The notes: generated by a model not told the origin, from the letters alone. 64,000 nt of DNA from Sphaerosporella brunnea (GCA_008704415.1 VXIS01000120.1:58828-122827), one strand, 5' to 3'. Shown: positions 11,095 through 23,680, numbered from the stretch's first letter. Numbers and translations: made by a program.

Positions 11095-11190
11095 AGGGGG
11101 AACGAAATGCGGGCGATCATGAGCTTTCACTCACGATTACACAGAGGGTACCGAGTAAGAGCAAAAGTTGGGTCAAAAAAAAAAATTAGG

Positions 11191-11296
11191 TGCGGACGCC
11201 GGGACTTGAACCCGGATCTTCTCATTATAGCCCACCCGCAAGTATGAGTCCCAGATCGGCAGAGCTAGAGATGCGCGACCATTGAGCCACGCCCGC
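11191..11296 (-). tRNA. tRNA-like pol III unit (copy 2)
   Basis: This is the reverse complement of the 3510-3615 unit, identical over 106 nt by eye, followed on its own strand by a T run at about 11176-11186. Upstream sequence is also related (atggaaaaaagagga... before caaccatca), so the repeated unit extends 5' of the tRNA-like body. The same doubts about the anticodon loop apply. It lies just outside the right end of the 9228-11094 element. Confidence 0.55.
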
Positions 11297-11299
11297 TGA

Positions 11300-14200
11300 T
11301 GGTTGCCATCCTCTTTTTTCCATGAAGTAGCCACATGTCCGTTCCGTGCACACCAGTCCTTAAAAAGCTGTTTTTTTGTTAAGCGTTTACCTTGTTCTTC
11401 CACACCCCCTTCCCTGCCTCCCTTCCCTCATGTTCCTCCTCCTTCTCATCCTCCCCGATTCTCTCCGATCCAATCCGCCGTAAGTTTTCTCCCTGGCCAT
11501 GGCTGCCAAGCAGCCATTTTCTTGTCACTATCTTCGTCTGTCTGAGAAAGAGCTGAAGCGATTCAAAGCCTCTGTTTTTGTCGTGCAGTAAGCCCTGGAG
11601 TCTGACTTACGGTATCGTCGGTACATGCTTGCGGGCACGTGAGTAGAGCGGGCAATGCAAGAGAAGGTGATGAACAGCTTGGCGCGTGTGATTTCCCCAT
11701 AATCATCAGCAACTTCAAGAGAGGCCTCAGATCAAGTATAAGTATAACCCATTCTTTACTATTGTGCCGACCGCTATCACCGCACATCCCACTATCTCTG
11801 GATTCATCATGGTGAGAATTACGAGAAGCAGTTTGTTCACTATCACCAACAATGCTCACTCAGCATTGTCCGTCTTAAAGGACTAGCGGTCATGAACCGC
11901 TTGGGCAAGGCTGCGAGCGAGGTTGTAAGAAAGGTTGATGATGTTGGATCATCATCTTCAGTGTTATCGCGATAGATGTTACTGACACTCAACCTGGTTA
12001 TTATCATCACGATCACTCTCTCTTGCCCAGTGACCAACAAAACTTCGTTCACAGTGTCGAGTGATGTCTTATGCAGTGCAAGTGATTTACAATTAGAAAA
12101 TCAACTCTAGCTACTCTACCGCGACAGATGATGGGGGTGGTGTTGAGGTGTAGATGTTGATGTAGGCCCTTTGTGCTACCGTGCTTCTTCCATTCTGCTT
12201 GTGCTGCTCGGGGGGTGCGACGAGCTAGCAGCGACGGCGGGCATCACGGCCATGTCCACATGTTGTTGACGGAGGACCAGGGACTGATGATCACACATCA
12301 CTATCCCCAGGCACAACCGTTCCCTCACCCCATCGACGCCCTATGAGCCCCACAGCTCCTGTTACATCACTCACGCTGCGAATGTTGGCCCATTCCACCC
12401 TGCTGCTAGTCACTTTACAAGGCTACATCGACTTCACGCGTGCCACATGTGAGCATTGTGTGTGCAATCCGCCGCCGTTGCCACTGAACCGACCACAAAA
12501 ATACCCGAAGTTGGAACACAGTTTCTTGCTCCAACGTGACCGGCAGCATTGCAAGTGAACTATACAGCTTCTTGCGAGGTGGCTCTGTTTGTGGCGCACG
12601 ATGTCACCCGACATTGCATCAGGTATTGTAGGCGGCTATCGACCTGCCGATGTTACCCCGTCGTCACACAGACTACAGGTATTTGTCCAACACGTCACTC
12701 TCCTCCAATAGACAGTCAACAATATATATATACTGTGGCGTCGATACTGAGTATAGGAGCACGCGGAAGAGGTTGTGCCTGCCGATCGAGCCACGACGTC
12801 GAAACTTCACAGCAAAGGAGCCGAAAATACTGTATCCATACGGAAGAAGATTGAACCTGTAACGGTAATCTTTAAGACTCCAAATTTCATTCACTCCGGA
12901 GGTCCAAATCCCGCAAACGCTGCATGGTTCCGTTGTCACCGGAATACACCCGGCGGCGGCGCAAGTGCCGAGCACGGAACGTGGTCTCCAATGCCCCTGA
13001 GCCGCTGGTCGTGGTGATTGTCATAAAGGTCATGCCGTTCACAGTGTTATTGCGGCTTTACGCGGGATGATTGGTCCGCTGGCGGTGCCGGCGTGAGGGC
13101 GGAACTTGAAGTCGCCCTCTCAATTTCACAGGCTGGCGTTCCTTACCCGGATCGCGACGTGTTGTAAAAGTGCATTATGCTATTGATGGGCCAGTACGCC
13201 GAACGCCGATCGAAAGACCACCTTCAGGCGCCTAAGTCTGATTGTCCGCGTGTCGCAAAAGGCCGGTCATATATTTTCATGAACCTACGCTCTTACCGTC
13301 TGTGGGGAGCTCCAGGCCTCAGAGAGGATGTTTAAAGGCCTATCTTTGTGCGTGCGGATTATTCTTCGCCTGTTCACTCAGCAGTTCGGGGTCGTCCATT
13401 GCCTTTTCGATCAACAACATGCCCATTCCTCGCTTTTGTTGTAGAGCTTGATGATTCAACGGTTGACACTTTTGTTGAGACATGGTGTATGACTCTCTAC
13501 TGGATCCGAGTATGAACTGGTGGTTAGACAGGGTTAGCTAGTTTAGTGCTCGTTTCTGCCTCTTAAGGGAGCAGCAACTCGCACTTAGCTACCTTGCAAT
13601 TGACACTTCTACCGACGTTCTTAAAGTCCACTGCGCGAAACCTATCGTCAACAACTTTCAAGCGTCAACTCGCAGGCGATTATGGGTGTAGACGAGGGTT
13701 CACCCCCGTCAATAACTGCTCGGTAGTAGAATTAATTGCTGCTTGGGTGTATAAAAACAGGGTTCTAAACACCTCCCACTGCGCCGTGGAAGGAGATGGC
13801 CTGCTAACACGCGGAGAAATAGCACGCACGGTATGCGAACGCCAGCTCCTGCTTCACCTCGCCCATTTTTTTTTTATTTTTTTTAAAGGCAGGTAGGGTG
13901 TCAGTTGTACTGTAAGGAGCAATGAGGTTTGGACGTCACGCGTCGCAAGCTGTCCGGTCCGTTAAAAACCACCTTTGTCACAGGGGCGATCGCCTGTTAT
14001 TAGTTTTTGCAACGGAGCTCTGTGCGAATGATATAATGTGAGCGTACCCGAGAGCACAAAGTTGCCAATTTTCTTCACAAAAGGAATGTGTATATATACA
14101 GGCCCGTGATATCTCCAAGTTTCAGCTCATTCTAACCATCCCTAAGCGGTCCTTGAATAGTGTTCCATGTCCATGACCGGTGACGGGGGTCAGCACTCGC

Positions 14201-14570
14201 AACTTTTTTGTCAAAGTCTAGTTTGTATGACAACTTTGGAGGCTGCAGACCGAGAAAAGTGCGTTCGGGAAAGTTACTTCTCCCCCATGCTATCCAGAGT
14301 TTTTCAGTTGCTCAATCCAGCCGTATGATTAGTGTTTTCTTACCAAATACAAAAAACCCATCAGGCCATGGCTGAAGCCACAACCTATGACTAATGCTGA
14401 CCTGAACGTGAAGCCGTTCATGGGTAATGTTGGAGCTCCAAATCTCGACACCACCTTCCTATCTCGGCTAAAAATCTGACGCGCGTCGGCCACGCCGTGG
14501 CTAGTAGGAGTTCGGGTGGATGGACGGCTGCCCTGTGGCGGTGCGGTATTTATCACCCTCCGGCAGCCTG
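11300..14570. other. 3.3-kb intergenic stretch, no supported gene
   Basis: Only short frames under about 102 codons are present, none with a recognised motif. There is a poly-T tract at 13867-13885. I found no splice-linked coding sequence here. Confidence 0.45.
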
Positions 14571-14574
14571 GGGT

Positions 14575-14810
14575 GGGAGGCATCGCCGCAGTTGTTTTCC
14601 AACCTCACCTCCCTCAACAGGGGCTCCGGATCCCAGTGTCTCCCCGGAGACTGGGAGGAGCAGCGCAGCGTCGAGCCTAATGCAGCCGCTAGTTCGGCGC
14701 TGCGCCTAGGGCAAACTCTGTGCACGAGACTGCCACGAGTCGGAGCATGAAGGATATTGAAGGAGTTAGGATAGCGAAATATCATAGGGATTATGTAAGC
14801 ACAATATGCA
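14575..14810 (+). repeat. Dispersed repeat C, copy 1
   Basis: Blocks including aggcatcgccg, caacaggggctccgga, ccggagactgggaggagcag, gatattgaaggag and tatgtaagcacaatatg recur on the opposite strand at 33277-33440. It is non-coding; the family is not identified. Confidence 0.6.
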
Positions 14811-15243
14811 GTGTGTGCGTAGACACTTGTGGCTAGTACAGAATTTTTTCGATTTGCCAGAATCCGCGCGCCGCGCTCCTTTAGATGAGATACTCAAAAA
14901 TAGACGGCTATGATGTTACCAGAAACGACCTCACCCTATCGCTCTCCTCATTGGCCAACTCATCGTAGAGTGAGAGACGATCACCTAAAAATGGCGCTTA
15001 CCGCGTCCAGTGTTTTTTTTAGGTCATGCAATATCACTCGTCCGAGCCTCGACACCTTTCGACATCGATGCGATTCAGCACTTGCCGGGGCCATTCATGA
15101 TATGATGCACAGTATGGTAAAGTCTTATCAAAGAAATACGTGATTGTACGCACATAAACGTATGTCGATAGTGCCTGCACTTTTTCACAAACCGATGCGG
15201 CCGGCGCTCGTTCCGACTTGAAGAAGGATTTGTCCTAATGATA

Positions 15244-16574
15244 TCAATCTTTTGTTGCCGCGGTCCCCCCCAGAACCAACTCTTCATCCGAGTCATTAGT
15301 GGAAACCCCATTTTTGTTTTTCATTTTTGCCCTCCTCAACTCATAGTCCTCGCTGGGACCACTCGGTTGAAGACCCTCACCACTGCGCGCAAACGTACTG
15401 GGATCTCGCATCACCAACGTCCGGATTGCGGGGAGACAAGTCGCGATGATGGCAATGGCCGTTTCGGCCATCGACACGGTGCATGTGAGCATCGTTTCAT
15501 TCCGGTGGGACAGCACAGCGCGGACTATGCTCGCGATGATAACGATGATGCCGAGGGCGAATACACCGCCGAGTCCGAGCTTTTGACGAAGTGGCATCCG
15601 AAGAGTAGCGATGATGGACCAAGGCAGGGCAAGAACTAGTATTGTCAGATCACATTTGCTGGTGAAATAGGCGAGAAGGGGAGGTACTCAGCGTGTCGGT
15701 GAAAATGTTGGTAAGGACCATCAGCCAATAAAGGCCTTGGTCAACACTGGGCGGGCATTTCTCTGGTGTGATTCTGTCAGCGTTTTGGAGCTCGAGTGAT
15801 ATCGTGATATGTACTTTTGGGGTCTGTTGTGTACTTTCGCGACACCGGGAAGCAGGCAAAGACGATGGCGCCGACAACCGCACACAGCGTAGCGATCAGA
15901 AAGGCAATCAATATATTGTAGAGTGTTTGCAATTTCGTCCTTGAGGCGACACGGCGATAAAATACCGCCTTGTTGAAATCGTTAGCCAGCAGCAACACTT
16001 CTCTTCAAAGAAGAGGATGTACCAGCGAAAGCTTCACCATCCAGAGCGAGATGATGTAAACAGAGGAGCCAGCTGGGATAAGCTGCTTGATGTCAGTAGT
16101 CTTACTGGAATTTTGACTAGGTACTTTCATTGATTTGTTTCACTATGTCGTGAAATGTGGCATGCGGATTCCCCATTCCTGCGATGCGTCAGTCTTCACT
16201 TCGAATCGACCGACCGCGTGGATTTTCTACCATTTTTCCACATGTTGTGCTGAATCCCAAGGTCCACAACCATGCCCGACCACGCAACCATCAACAGATA
16301 GTCATCGAGAAGCAGCCTTCATAATATTGATCAACAATCTATGATTTCCAACTTTCGAATACTATGTAAAGAGGGAACTCACTTTCCAAACCGCTTGATC
16401 CGGATCCAGAATCGCAGACCCAGGAAGATGACGGGCACGAAGGTACAAATGTACCAGCCGATCTGTTTAGTTCCACCATCGGCTTTCCGCGCGAGTTACC
16501 GGATCCGGGGAAAGACCCACCACTTGTTGGATGTTGTTGTCCCCGTTGTCCTTGCTGTAGTCGATCTCGCCCAT
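15244..16574 (-). CDS. PTH11-like / rhodopsin-domain seven-helix membrane protein, 311 aa
   Basis: My spliced model has eight minus-strand exons: 16574-16521, 16462-16383, 16316-16231, 16178-16125, 16072-16023, 15968-15835, 15773-15688 and 15635-15244. All seven introns are GT-AG, 52-66 bp, several with CTGAC or CTAAC branch sites, and all phases agree. Seven hydrophobic segments follow in order: GWYICTFVPVIFLGLRFWI, DDYLLMVAWSGMVVDLGI, SSVYIISLWMVKLSL, LYNILIAFLIATLCAVVGAI, GLYWLMVLTNIFTDTLI, GGVFALGIIVIIASIVRA and VSMAETAIAIIATCLPAI. The LP-W...MPLRQKLGLGGVF turn is typical of the fungal PTH11/SAT4 rhodopsin-like family. Members are plasma-membrane receptors or scaffolds of mostly unknown ligand; no CFEM domain is present. 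The first intron could instead use a donor at 16499 (37 bp). The cytosolic tail is charged. The gene appears intact. Confidence 0.8.
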
Positions 16575-16579
16575 TTCGT

Positions 16580-17475
16580 TGTTTCGTTTATTCGCACTGG
16601 CATGGCATTCCCAAACTCCCGTCTGGATGGAGAGGTGGGCCTGCTGTTATGTAGGGCAACAATACCACGTTGTCGCTGAATTCCGCCTACCCTTTAGAGA
16701 CCCTTCAGTGCCGTAACGAAAAACATGTGGACCTTGGACTTGCCCGCAAATGGAAACTTGAAATGCTCGTCCGCAGATGAACAAATCGTCTCCACAGGAC
16801 TCCGAAGTAACGCCATCCTGACAAAGCGATGAAATGTAGCCAACTAGATCCTTCTGTGGGATGAGAAGTTACAGATACGTCCGAAACTAGCAACTCGTAT
16901 CTGAGCTGAAGGGAACCAAGATTTACCATCACTGCTAGCCTTGGTTCTAGAAAGCCGATGAACCTTGGAAGACTACTTAAGTAGGGTTTGCTTGGGAAGG
17001 TGCGAAATTTTTTTTCAACCGGTTTTGCGGTTTACCGGTCTGGCACAAAGCCCATCGAGTAGATCTAGATTGTGGTCATGGTGCTAGGGGCGTCGCATAT
17101 ATGTAGAATCCTGCGCTGCTGATACTTAGCCTGGCTGCGGAGTTTCGTTTACTTATTGGTGATGGCATGAAGTGATGAGGAGAAGTTTCGAGTTGGAGGG
17201 GTAGATATGGATGAATACGATCCACGATGACTAGTTGTTACGGAACTGGCATGCCGGGTGCCGGAACTTGCGCATCAACGGAACAAGCTTTTTCTCCGCC
17301 GGTGGAAATCATGGAGTAAGGCCATATTTGGATAAGCCACCGTCGTCTCGGTATCGGTTCTGGTGTCGGGACCGCATTTTTGAAATACGGAGCTCAGGAT
17401 GTAGAAATTTTACGGGAACCGAAGTGTATGTAACTAGCAAGCGATAAAACATGCCGGAGAATCTCGCGTAGATGG
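16580..17475. other. Intergenic, upstream of the PTH11-like gene
   Basis: No frame with recognisable content was found. The region nearest 16574 should hold the promoter of the minus-strand PTH11-like gene, but no specific element can be assigned. Confidence 0.4.
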
Positions 17476-17479
17476 GATA

Positions 17480-17542
17480 GTGGCAAAGTCACTTGGCCAC
17501 CTGGAGAAGTCACTGAGCCACGGAGGCAAAGTCACTAAGCCA
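17480..17542 (+). repeat. Three tandem 21-22 bp AAGTCACT units, copy 1
   Basis: The units GGCAAAGTCACTTGGCCAC, GGAGAAGTCACTGAGCCAC and GGCAAAGTCACTAAGCCA run in tandem. The same three-unit block, inverted, forms the centre of the palindrome at 35840-35958. In one frame the block translates to AKSLGHLEKSLSHGGKV, but no gene is supported here. Confidence 0.65.
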
Positions 17543-17544
17543 TT

Positions 17545-19430
17545 AATCGCGAAACACTTTTCATGGGCTTTAGCTCCGTTGCCGCCGCTTCTCAACGTAT
17601 TAAACTCAGCGTACACGACAGTACAACCAGCGCAGCAGCCAGCACGTCCAGGTCCCCACATCAGGAATTTCAACATCAAAGAGAAAGACACACCATATCA
17701 GAGCGTCTGTCAGTATGTTAGCAGTTTCATAGAACGTGGGTCTGTTCATGGAATACGATGGTGGAAGTCTTGTCGCTATGGTGTAGTTGTAAAATTTGCA
17801 AAACCTCATTTTTTCTGCCGCGGACAACGGTGCACCAGTCTAGTTTTGAGTTGTCACTATGTTGTATCGCTTGCTAAACCTCCGAGCATTTGCTAGTTTA
17901 AAATACTAGACATCACACTACTGTGGCACTATGGGAACGAAAACGATCAGTTCTTTTCACTCCCGGGGTCTCGGTATTTTGATCGCCAAGCCTGCCCATA
18001 TACGAGTATACCGAACTAAGAAACTGCGCTTGAGCAAGTGTTAATTACATATGTACGTATGGTTGGAGACGCCTATAACCGGTGTGCCTGACATTGGTGG
18101 CTGAAACCTGGGTGTTGCATTCTCCATAGCCAGCAGGAATTTCGAGAAGCTGAGTTTGATGGGTGATACAGCGAGCGAAAATGAGCACACTATCAATGTT
18201 CTTTTTGAAAATAAATCTTTTGTGGTGGAGTATAAGCAGCCCAAAGTTGGGGTACCTATATCCACACCGGGTATAGACGTCCTCAACCATAAGTGACCTG
18301 AAGCACAATCGGCACTTTCCGGTACCTATTCCCATGAACTTGCGCATGCGATATCAGTTGAATACATGTATGTGCTCGCGTGTTTACTTGGTATATAATA
18401 GGGGTATCAAAGGCCCCGAGTGCGGTTTGGATTCTCACAGATTCGAACAACTTTTGGCGTATCTACAATCAGAGCCACCATTGAGAGAAAAGCGGGTAGC
18501 CCGCGGATTTTAACGCGCTAAAAGCCGCTCCAGCCAATGAGATGACGCCCAGAAAGTACCCCAAGAGCTGTTCGAATCCGCAGGAACCCAAACCGCGGCA
18601 CCTCACCTGTATGTATGAGGTATCTATGCGTTATGTTAAAGCAGGAATCTGCGTTTGAGCAATTGCAGCGGCCCCACATCACCACAAGCGAGCCTGCGGC
18701 GGTGGCGTGTGGGGAAAATTTGAACAGGAGATTTCTAGGTATACATGTCAGAAACTTTAGTGCTCGGGCATACTTTGGACGCTATAAAAGCTTTGGAGGC
18801 TTTACACATACTTCATGCTAAGTGCCCACTGCCCAGCACCTGCTCACCTAGTACTTGAGTAGGTACGCTACCTTTACATGATAGAGCTCTTACATAATAT
18901 CTGGCGCCAAACTGACAGGCATTCTCCGATCCTCTCCAGGATTCCCACATGGCCACGTGCCGGCTAGATACCACTTGTGTATAAGTGGTTAGGGCTTGTT
19001 AGCATTACTCGCCAGCCAGTTCTGTGTATACACTGGACACATTGGCTCTTCATACGAATGGAAGTCTTACACCGAGACGTACTCTACGATAGTCATATAC
19101 TTACTTGACTTCTGACAGATATGGCTGGATACGTTGCAGGTAGAATACATACCAGAGGACTTTTACCATTTGAAGCGCACTATCTACGCACGTTGCACTT
19201 GGCGCGTCTCTGGACTCACTCGATCTTGAACTTCCCCTTACAGATAAATCACCAAGCCATCAAACGACGTGAATGCTAGTTCCTGACATACGTCAGCACT
19301 GGCGCCATGGCCTCTTCACGGATAGCAATTTTAATCCAGCAGGGGCCTCGGAGACTTCCGGCCGACTACCGAATAGTTATATAGTTCTTTTCCTTTTTCT
19401 TATCAGACAGTTGTGCCCCTCCAAAAAACG
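17545..19430. other. Intergenic, upstream of the carboxylesterase gene
   Basis: A 100-codon minus-strand frame (18045-18347; GKCRLCFRSLMVEDVYTRCG) has a cysteine-rich start but no identifiable fold, and I leave it uncalled. Nothing else is supported. Confidence 0.4.
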
Positions 19431-19434
19431 AATC

Positions 19435-21136
19435 ATGATGCCGAACTTCTTCAAGCTCACTGTTTTGTTCAGTCACCTTGTGGTGGGTATCTCCATCTTT
19501 GCTGCCAGACCTGCTTTGTGCCAAAAGCAGCCAATCGCGGTTACCACTACTGGCACGGTGGCTGGCCTGATCGAGGAGGGCAATTACGTTTGGCGTGGAA
19601 TACCCTATGCGCAGTCCACTGGCGGCCAAAACAGGTATAACTCTCGACCTGAATCTCACATGAATCGTTTCTAATCAGTATCGTTCAGATGGAAGTCACC
19701 GCAGCCACTCGAAAACCAAGAAACCTACTTCAATGCCACCGCTTATGGGTTTACTTGTCCACAAGCATACCGCTCCACCTTCAACTTCACGGCTCAAGAT
19801 GAGGACTGTCTCAACCTGAATATCTGGACCCCCGCGTCGGGCAAAAAACTCCCCGTCTTCGTCTACATCTACGGCGGTGCCATGGTATGCGCACTCCTCA
19901 ATCAATACTCTCCCTCCAGCCGCAGTGGCTAAAACATTCCAGGTTACCGGAAGCAACAGCGACCCGACCCTTACTGGCGCCAACTTTGCGGCCAAAGGCG
20001 TGATCTATGTCAATCTCAACCACCGCATGAATATCTTCGGTTTCCCCAACTCCCCTGAACTCGAAGGAGTTCAAAACTTCGGTATCCAGGATGTTGCAGC
20101 CGCCCTGGATTGGATCCATGAGAACATCGCTGCCTTCGGAGGCGACCCGAGCCACATCGTGCTCGGCGGACATTCTTCCGGCTCCGTCATGGTCGATCAC
20201 TATCTCTGGACTCACAAGGACACCTGGCTGGCGGGTGCCATCGAAATGTCCGCAAACGCCGTATCCGGTCCACCATATGCCCTTCAGCCCGTTGGCCTCA
20301 ATACCATGTCCGCCGAAGTCGGCTGTCCTACCGGCACCGGCCAGCTCGCTTGCCTCCGCACGAAAAGCATCTTCGAGATCGAGACAGCGAACTTCAACAG
20401 CACTTACAACACCTGGTTTGCGCCGATCATCGATAACACGACTTACTTCAAGACCTACGACGCCGCTCGATACGCTGAATCTTTCCCCAAGAACGTGCCG
20501 CTGGTCGTAGGCAACGCCGACAAAGAGGGTGCGATCTTCGGCCTCATCTACTCATTTGAGAACAGTCCCTTCTCGTCCTGGATCGAGACCTTCGATGCGG
20601 CGCTTGCGCACATTCCAAGTGAGTTAGTCCTCGCGGCCTACAACCAGTCACTCTTCGCCTCCGTGTCCGCCATGAGTGGACAATCCTACGGCGATGCCCG
20701 ATTCAACTGTGCGCACGACTATCTGGTTGATTTGAGGGCTGGTCACCAGAAGGTGTGGCAGTACCGGTGGTTCGGAGATTACGACAACATCCTGGGTATT
20801 CCTGGGCTTGGTCCTTCCCATGGCAGCGAGGTCCCGTTCTTTCACGGTGGCAACGACGCTTTCGCTTACGATATCCGCTCGTCGGTTACGCCTGCTGAGC
20901 AAGCGTTGGCGGACTTTATGAATGACTGGTTGGTCGCCTACATCAAGAACCCGAGTGCTGGTCCCGGTTGGGGCACGACGGCGCCGGTGAACGGGACGAT
21001 CACAGAAGTTGGAGTACCTGGACTGGAGACGACAATGGTTGCGGGGGCGAGCGGCACGTACAACGCTATCTGCCAGAGTCTATATAAGCCCTGGTTCCCG
21101 GATTTTCCGGTCGTCCAGGACCCGACAAAGCTGTAG
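19435..21136 (+). CDS. Secreted type-B carboxylesterase/lipase, 529 aa
   Basis: There are three exons: 19435-19634, 19689-19884 and 19943-21136. Introns are 54 and 58 bp, GT-AG, and in phase. The product starts with a signal peptide (MMPNFFKLTVLFSHLVVGIS...ALC, cleavage near residue 29). Alpha/beta-hydrolase type-B signatures follow: GTVAG, WRGIPYAQ, EDCLNLNIWTP, the oxyanion-loop YIYGGAM and the nucleophile elbow G-H-S-S-G (Ser210). The probable acid is Glu327 (GNADKEGAIF) and the histidine is His425 (GPSHGSEVPF). The elbow is GHSSG rather than the usual GESAG, so the second position is unusual, but the triad is complete. Length matches the family (520-560). It should hydrolyse carboxylic esters outside the cell; the substrate cannot be told. 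Of the two adjacent ATGs, the first (19435) was chosen. Confidence 0.9.
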
Positions 21137-21139
21137 AGT

Positions 21140-22570
21140 GATGGGTCGCTGGAAATTTGTGTGTTATTGTAGATAAAAACTGTACATTAATTTTAATGGT
21201 GGATAGTCCAAAAAAGAGTTATTCAGTCGTATCGATTGCAGGGGCGATTTTCTCTACGACGAGTGACACTCGGTGAAGAGGTATGTACCACTTTGGACAA
21301 CTGGGTGATAGTCAGTGATTTGCACTTCGCGCGATGCCAACGGACCGCAGACTCCCGGTTCAAAGCAGAAGAGAGCCAATGAGGAAAGAGCTTCTATGTT
21401 TCAAAAGAACATGGCCTCGGAATGTTTAATTGATGCTCTACTCCCTTCAGTGGCTCGCTCTTTCCATTGATCCAAATTTTCAAACCCACGTAGTTGTTCA
21501 GGCAAGGCGTCGCCGTTTGGTTGAACTCTAGCTAGCCAAAGGCCCGAAGTTTCCTTATCAGTAAGAACCAGTTGAGCGCGTTCTCGGTGTTTCAACAGTT
21601 ATAAAGCTTTAAAGTCTTTCATCCGGCGCGGCCGAGACAACGGCCCCCGAATGACCGCCTGCTTGATTCCAGTCATCACTGACACGATGGGACGGGAAAG
21701 GAGAGACCAAAAATCTTATGGAGTGCAAATGCCTGGGTTGAAGACATACCGACGAGGGATTGCGACTTGACTAAGTCGACGGGAACAGCAAATGAAATCA
21801 TGAGCTGTGCCTACCAACCCTAAACCTGTCAATTATTTCTCCACGTTCCACACTGGAGTGCATCAAGGAAGGAAAAGACACTGCTTGAATAATGCGTGAT
21901 CCAGATGTTTGTGAAATAATACAACAGGTGAGCAAATCCAACCAGCGTGAAGGTGTATGTGTGAGTTCCATAATATAGTAACCCCGCGTGGGAGAGAGGG
22001 GGTTGTAGGACCTTTTCGTGGGGCACCAGGCCATCATGCATGATCACCCTCACAATCAAAGAGTAATTCTCTCCATCACGAGTACTGGAGGAATCGGAGA
22101 ACTTGTGTTCTCACAAAAAGTGACAAGACTACATCAAAGCTAGCAGTGGGCGATATTTCACTACAGCGAGGCATCACTCGGTTGGCACCAAAATCTGGAC
22201 GCTATGCTCAATTATGAGAAACAGAATATCAAAACGCGTACTTTAGGATTTAGCGAGGTCATAGACTTTCATTTTGGGAAAAATCATCTGAAATAAGAGC
22301 TCGGTGGATGATACCGGATTCATTACCCGGCCTTTGCTGGGCTAGGAGTTGCCTACTCTCAAATATGGTCACTGCTGCGCCTTCCAATGACATAATTTTC
22401 TGGTCCAGTTTAATGCGTTTTGAAGAATACCGCCGTCCCGGTAAAATACACCCCCCTTTTCCATCGAGCTCCAATCTAAAATGTACTATCCCCATTCGAC
22501 GCCGGAGGTCGCTTCGAGCCCCCCTGCTGTAACTGTCTCGAAGATACCGGATCTACTCATCAATAAAGCC
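21140..22570. other. Intergenic, no supported gene
   Basis: Short frames only, none recognised. The 3' UTR of the carboxylesterase presumably occupies the first 100-200 bp. Confidence 0.4.
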
Positions 22571-22571
22571 A

Positions 22572-22640
22572 CCGTGGCTCATGCACCCGAGCTCGTGGCG
22601 AAGTCACTGCGCCGCAACTTTATCTCTCTTCCTTATTGAC
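22572..22640 (+). repeat. Dispersed repeat D, copy 1
   Basis: Blocks around actgcgccgc and tttatctctcttccttattga, with the preceding cgcacccg-like stretch, recur in the same orientation at 59606-59684. The repeat is short and non-coding. Confidence 0.45.
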
Positions 22641-22779
22641 GAGTGGACCCGGTAGTGGGCTAGATCGGCAAAGGGGCTCGTGTCGGAAACTGCCTCCGGG
22701 GGAGAGTCCAAAAGCGAACTGAATAGGCTGGGCATTAGGGTTCAGATCTCGCAATAAGGCTGCTCTCGGACCCACGGCG

Positions 22780-22990
22780 GATGGGTCTCATGGATCCCTG
22801 GGTCCGTAGCTGGTAGGTATCCCGTCTCCCTGGGGGAGCCCTGGGCCCGTGGCCTCGAGGCATCCCGTCTCCCTTCACGTCCTATGGCCTCCCGGCCCCA
22901 TGGCAGGTCGGCACCCAGCCGTTTCATGGCGCCTGGGCCCCGTGGCGCCTCGGTATATCGTCCTTTTAGGCGCTATTGTCACTTAACGCG
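22780..22990 (+). repeat. GC-rich degenerate repeat tract
   Basis: Variants of ccctgggcccgtggcctcg and catcccgtctccct recur at irregular 25-40 bp spacing directly upstream of the LINE copy. This looks like a decayed minisatellite or transposon interior. Confidence 0.4.
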
Positions 22991-23029
22991 TGGCGCCTGT
23001 ACCCTGGCACCTTAAGTGTTGCGGTGAGG

Positions 23030-23496
23030 TAGACAACAAACAAGGGAGCACCTCTTTAAGGATTGCGATAGGTGGCTACCACATATTCACGTACTTTGGC
23101 GCTCTGTGGAAAAAGAGCTGGGATGGAAGCACCTTGGGTGGTGGTGGTTGTCAGTGGCAGAGCCTTTCAGGGAGAAAAAGGCTACCCCGCATATCTTGCA
23201 GTTTCTGCGGGATACACAAGCCGGACAGTCCGTGGCAGAGGAAGATGACTCGTCATCATCCAGTGAGGGGGTGTGGAGTGATCCGGCGCAGGTGGCCATG
23301 GCTTTCTTTTCTGTTTTTTACACGCCTGTTTTCTTTCCTTTGTCCGCTTTTACGCTTTTCCTTTCTGGCAGTGGGTGGCCGCAGTTGACCCATGAGATCG
23401 CATCAATAAGGGGGCGGACAGGATAAGGGCGGGGACGTGTAGTGGGTCTGTCATGATCGTTAGCGGTCGCATACGGACAATAAACCTGATTACAAA
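23030..23496 (+). mobile_element. Tad-type LINE 3' fragment, copy 2
   Basis: It matches the 1041-1511 part of the first LINE: the ORF2 tail (KELGWKHLGWWWLSVAEPFREKK and DSSSSSE) and the same 3' UTR ending in aataaacctgattacaaa. The zinc-knuckle start is damaged. Differences from copy 1 are mostly C-to-T or G-to-A transitions, compatible with mild RIP or ordinary decay. Confidence 0.8.
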
Positions 23497-23579
23497 GGTG
23501 CGCTCAAACTCTTACAAATCTCCTTGGTGTTTCAATTCATCTGGTGCGATTTCCTTGCCTATATTTCCTGAGAAGGGCC

Positions 23580-23680
23580 GCAGGCCCCTGTAGTAAGCCT
23601 AGGCCTAAGGGGTAGCATAGTCTCTTCTCTATGTATGTCATGGCCGCAAGGGGATGATTAAACAAAATCAAAAAGACGTC
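23580..23680 (+). mobile_element. Possible second-type LINE 3' tail
   Basis: The segment ending catggccgcaaggggatgat followed by taaacaaaatcaaaaag resembles the 3' tail at 62533-62637 (catggccgcaagcggcc...attaaaacaaaaaa). It is only a fragment. Confidence 0.4.
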
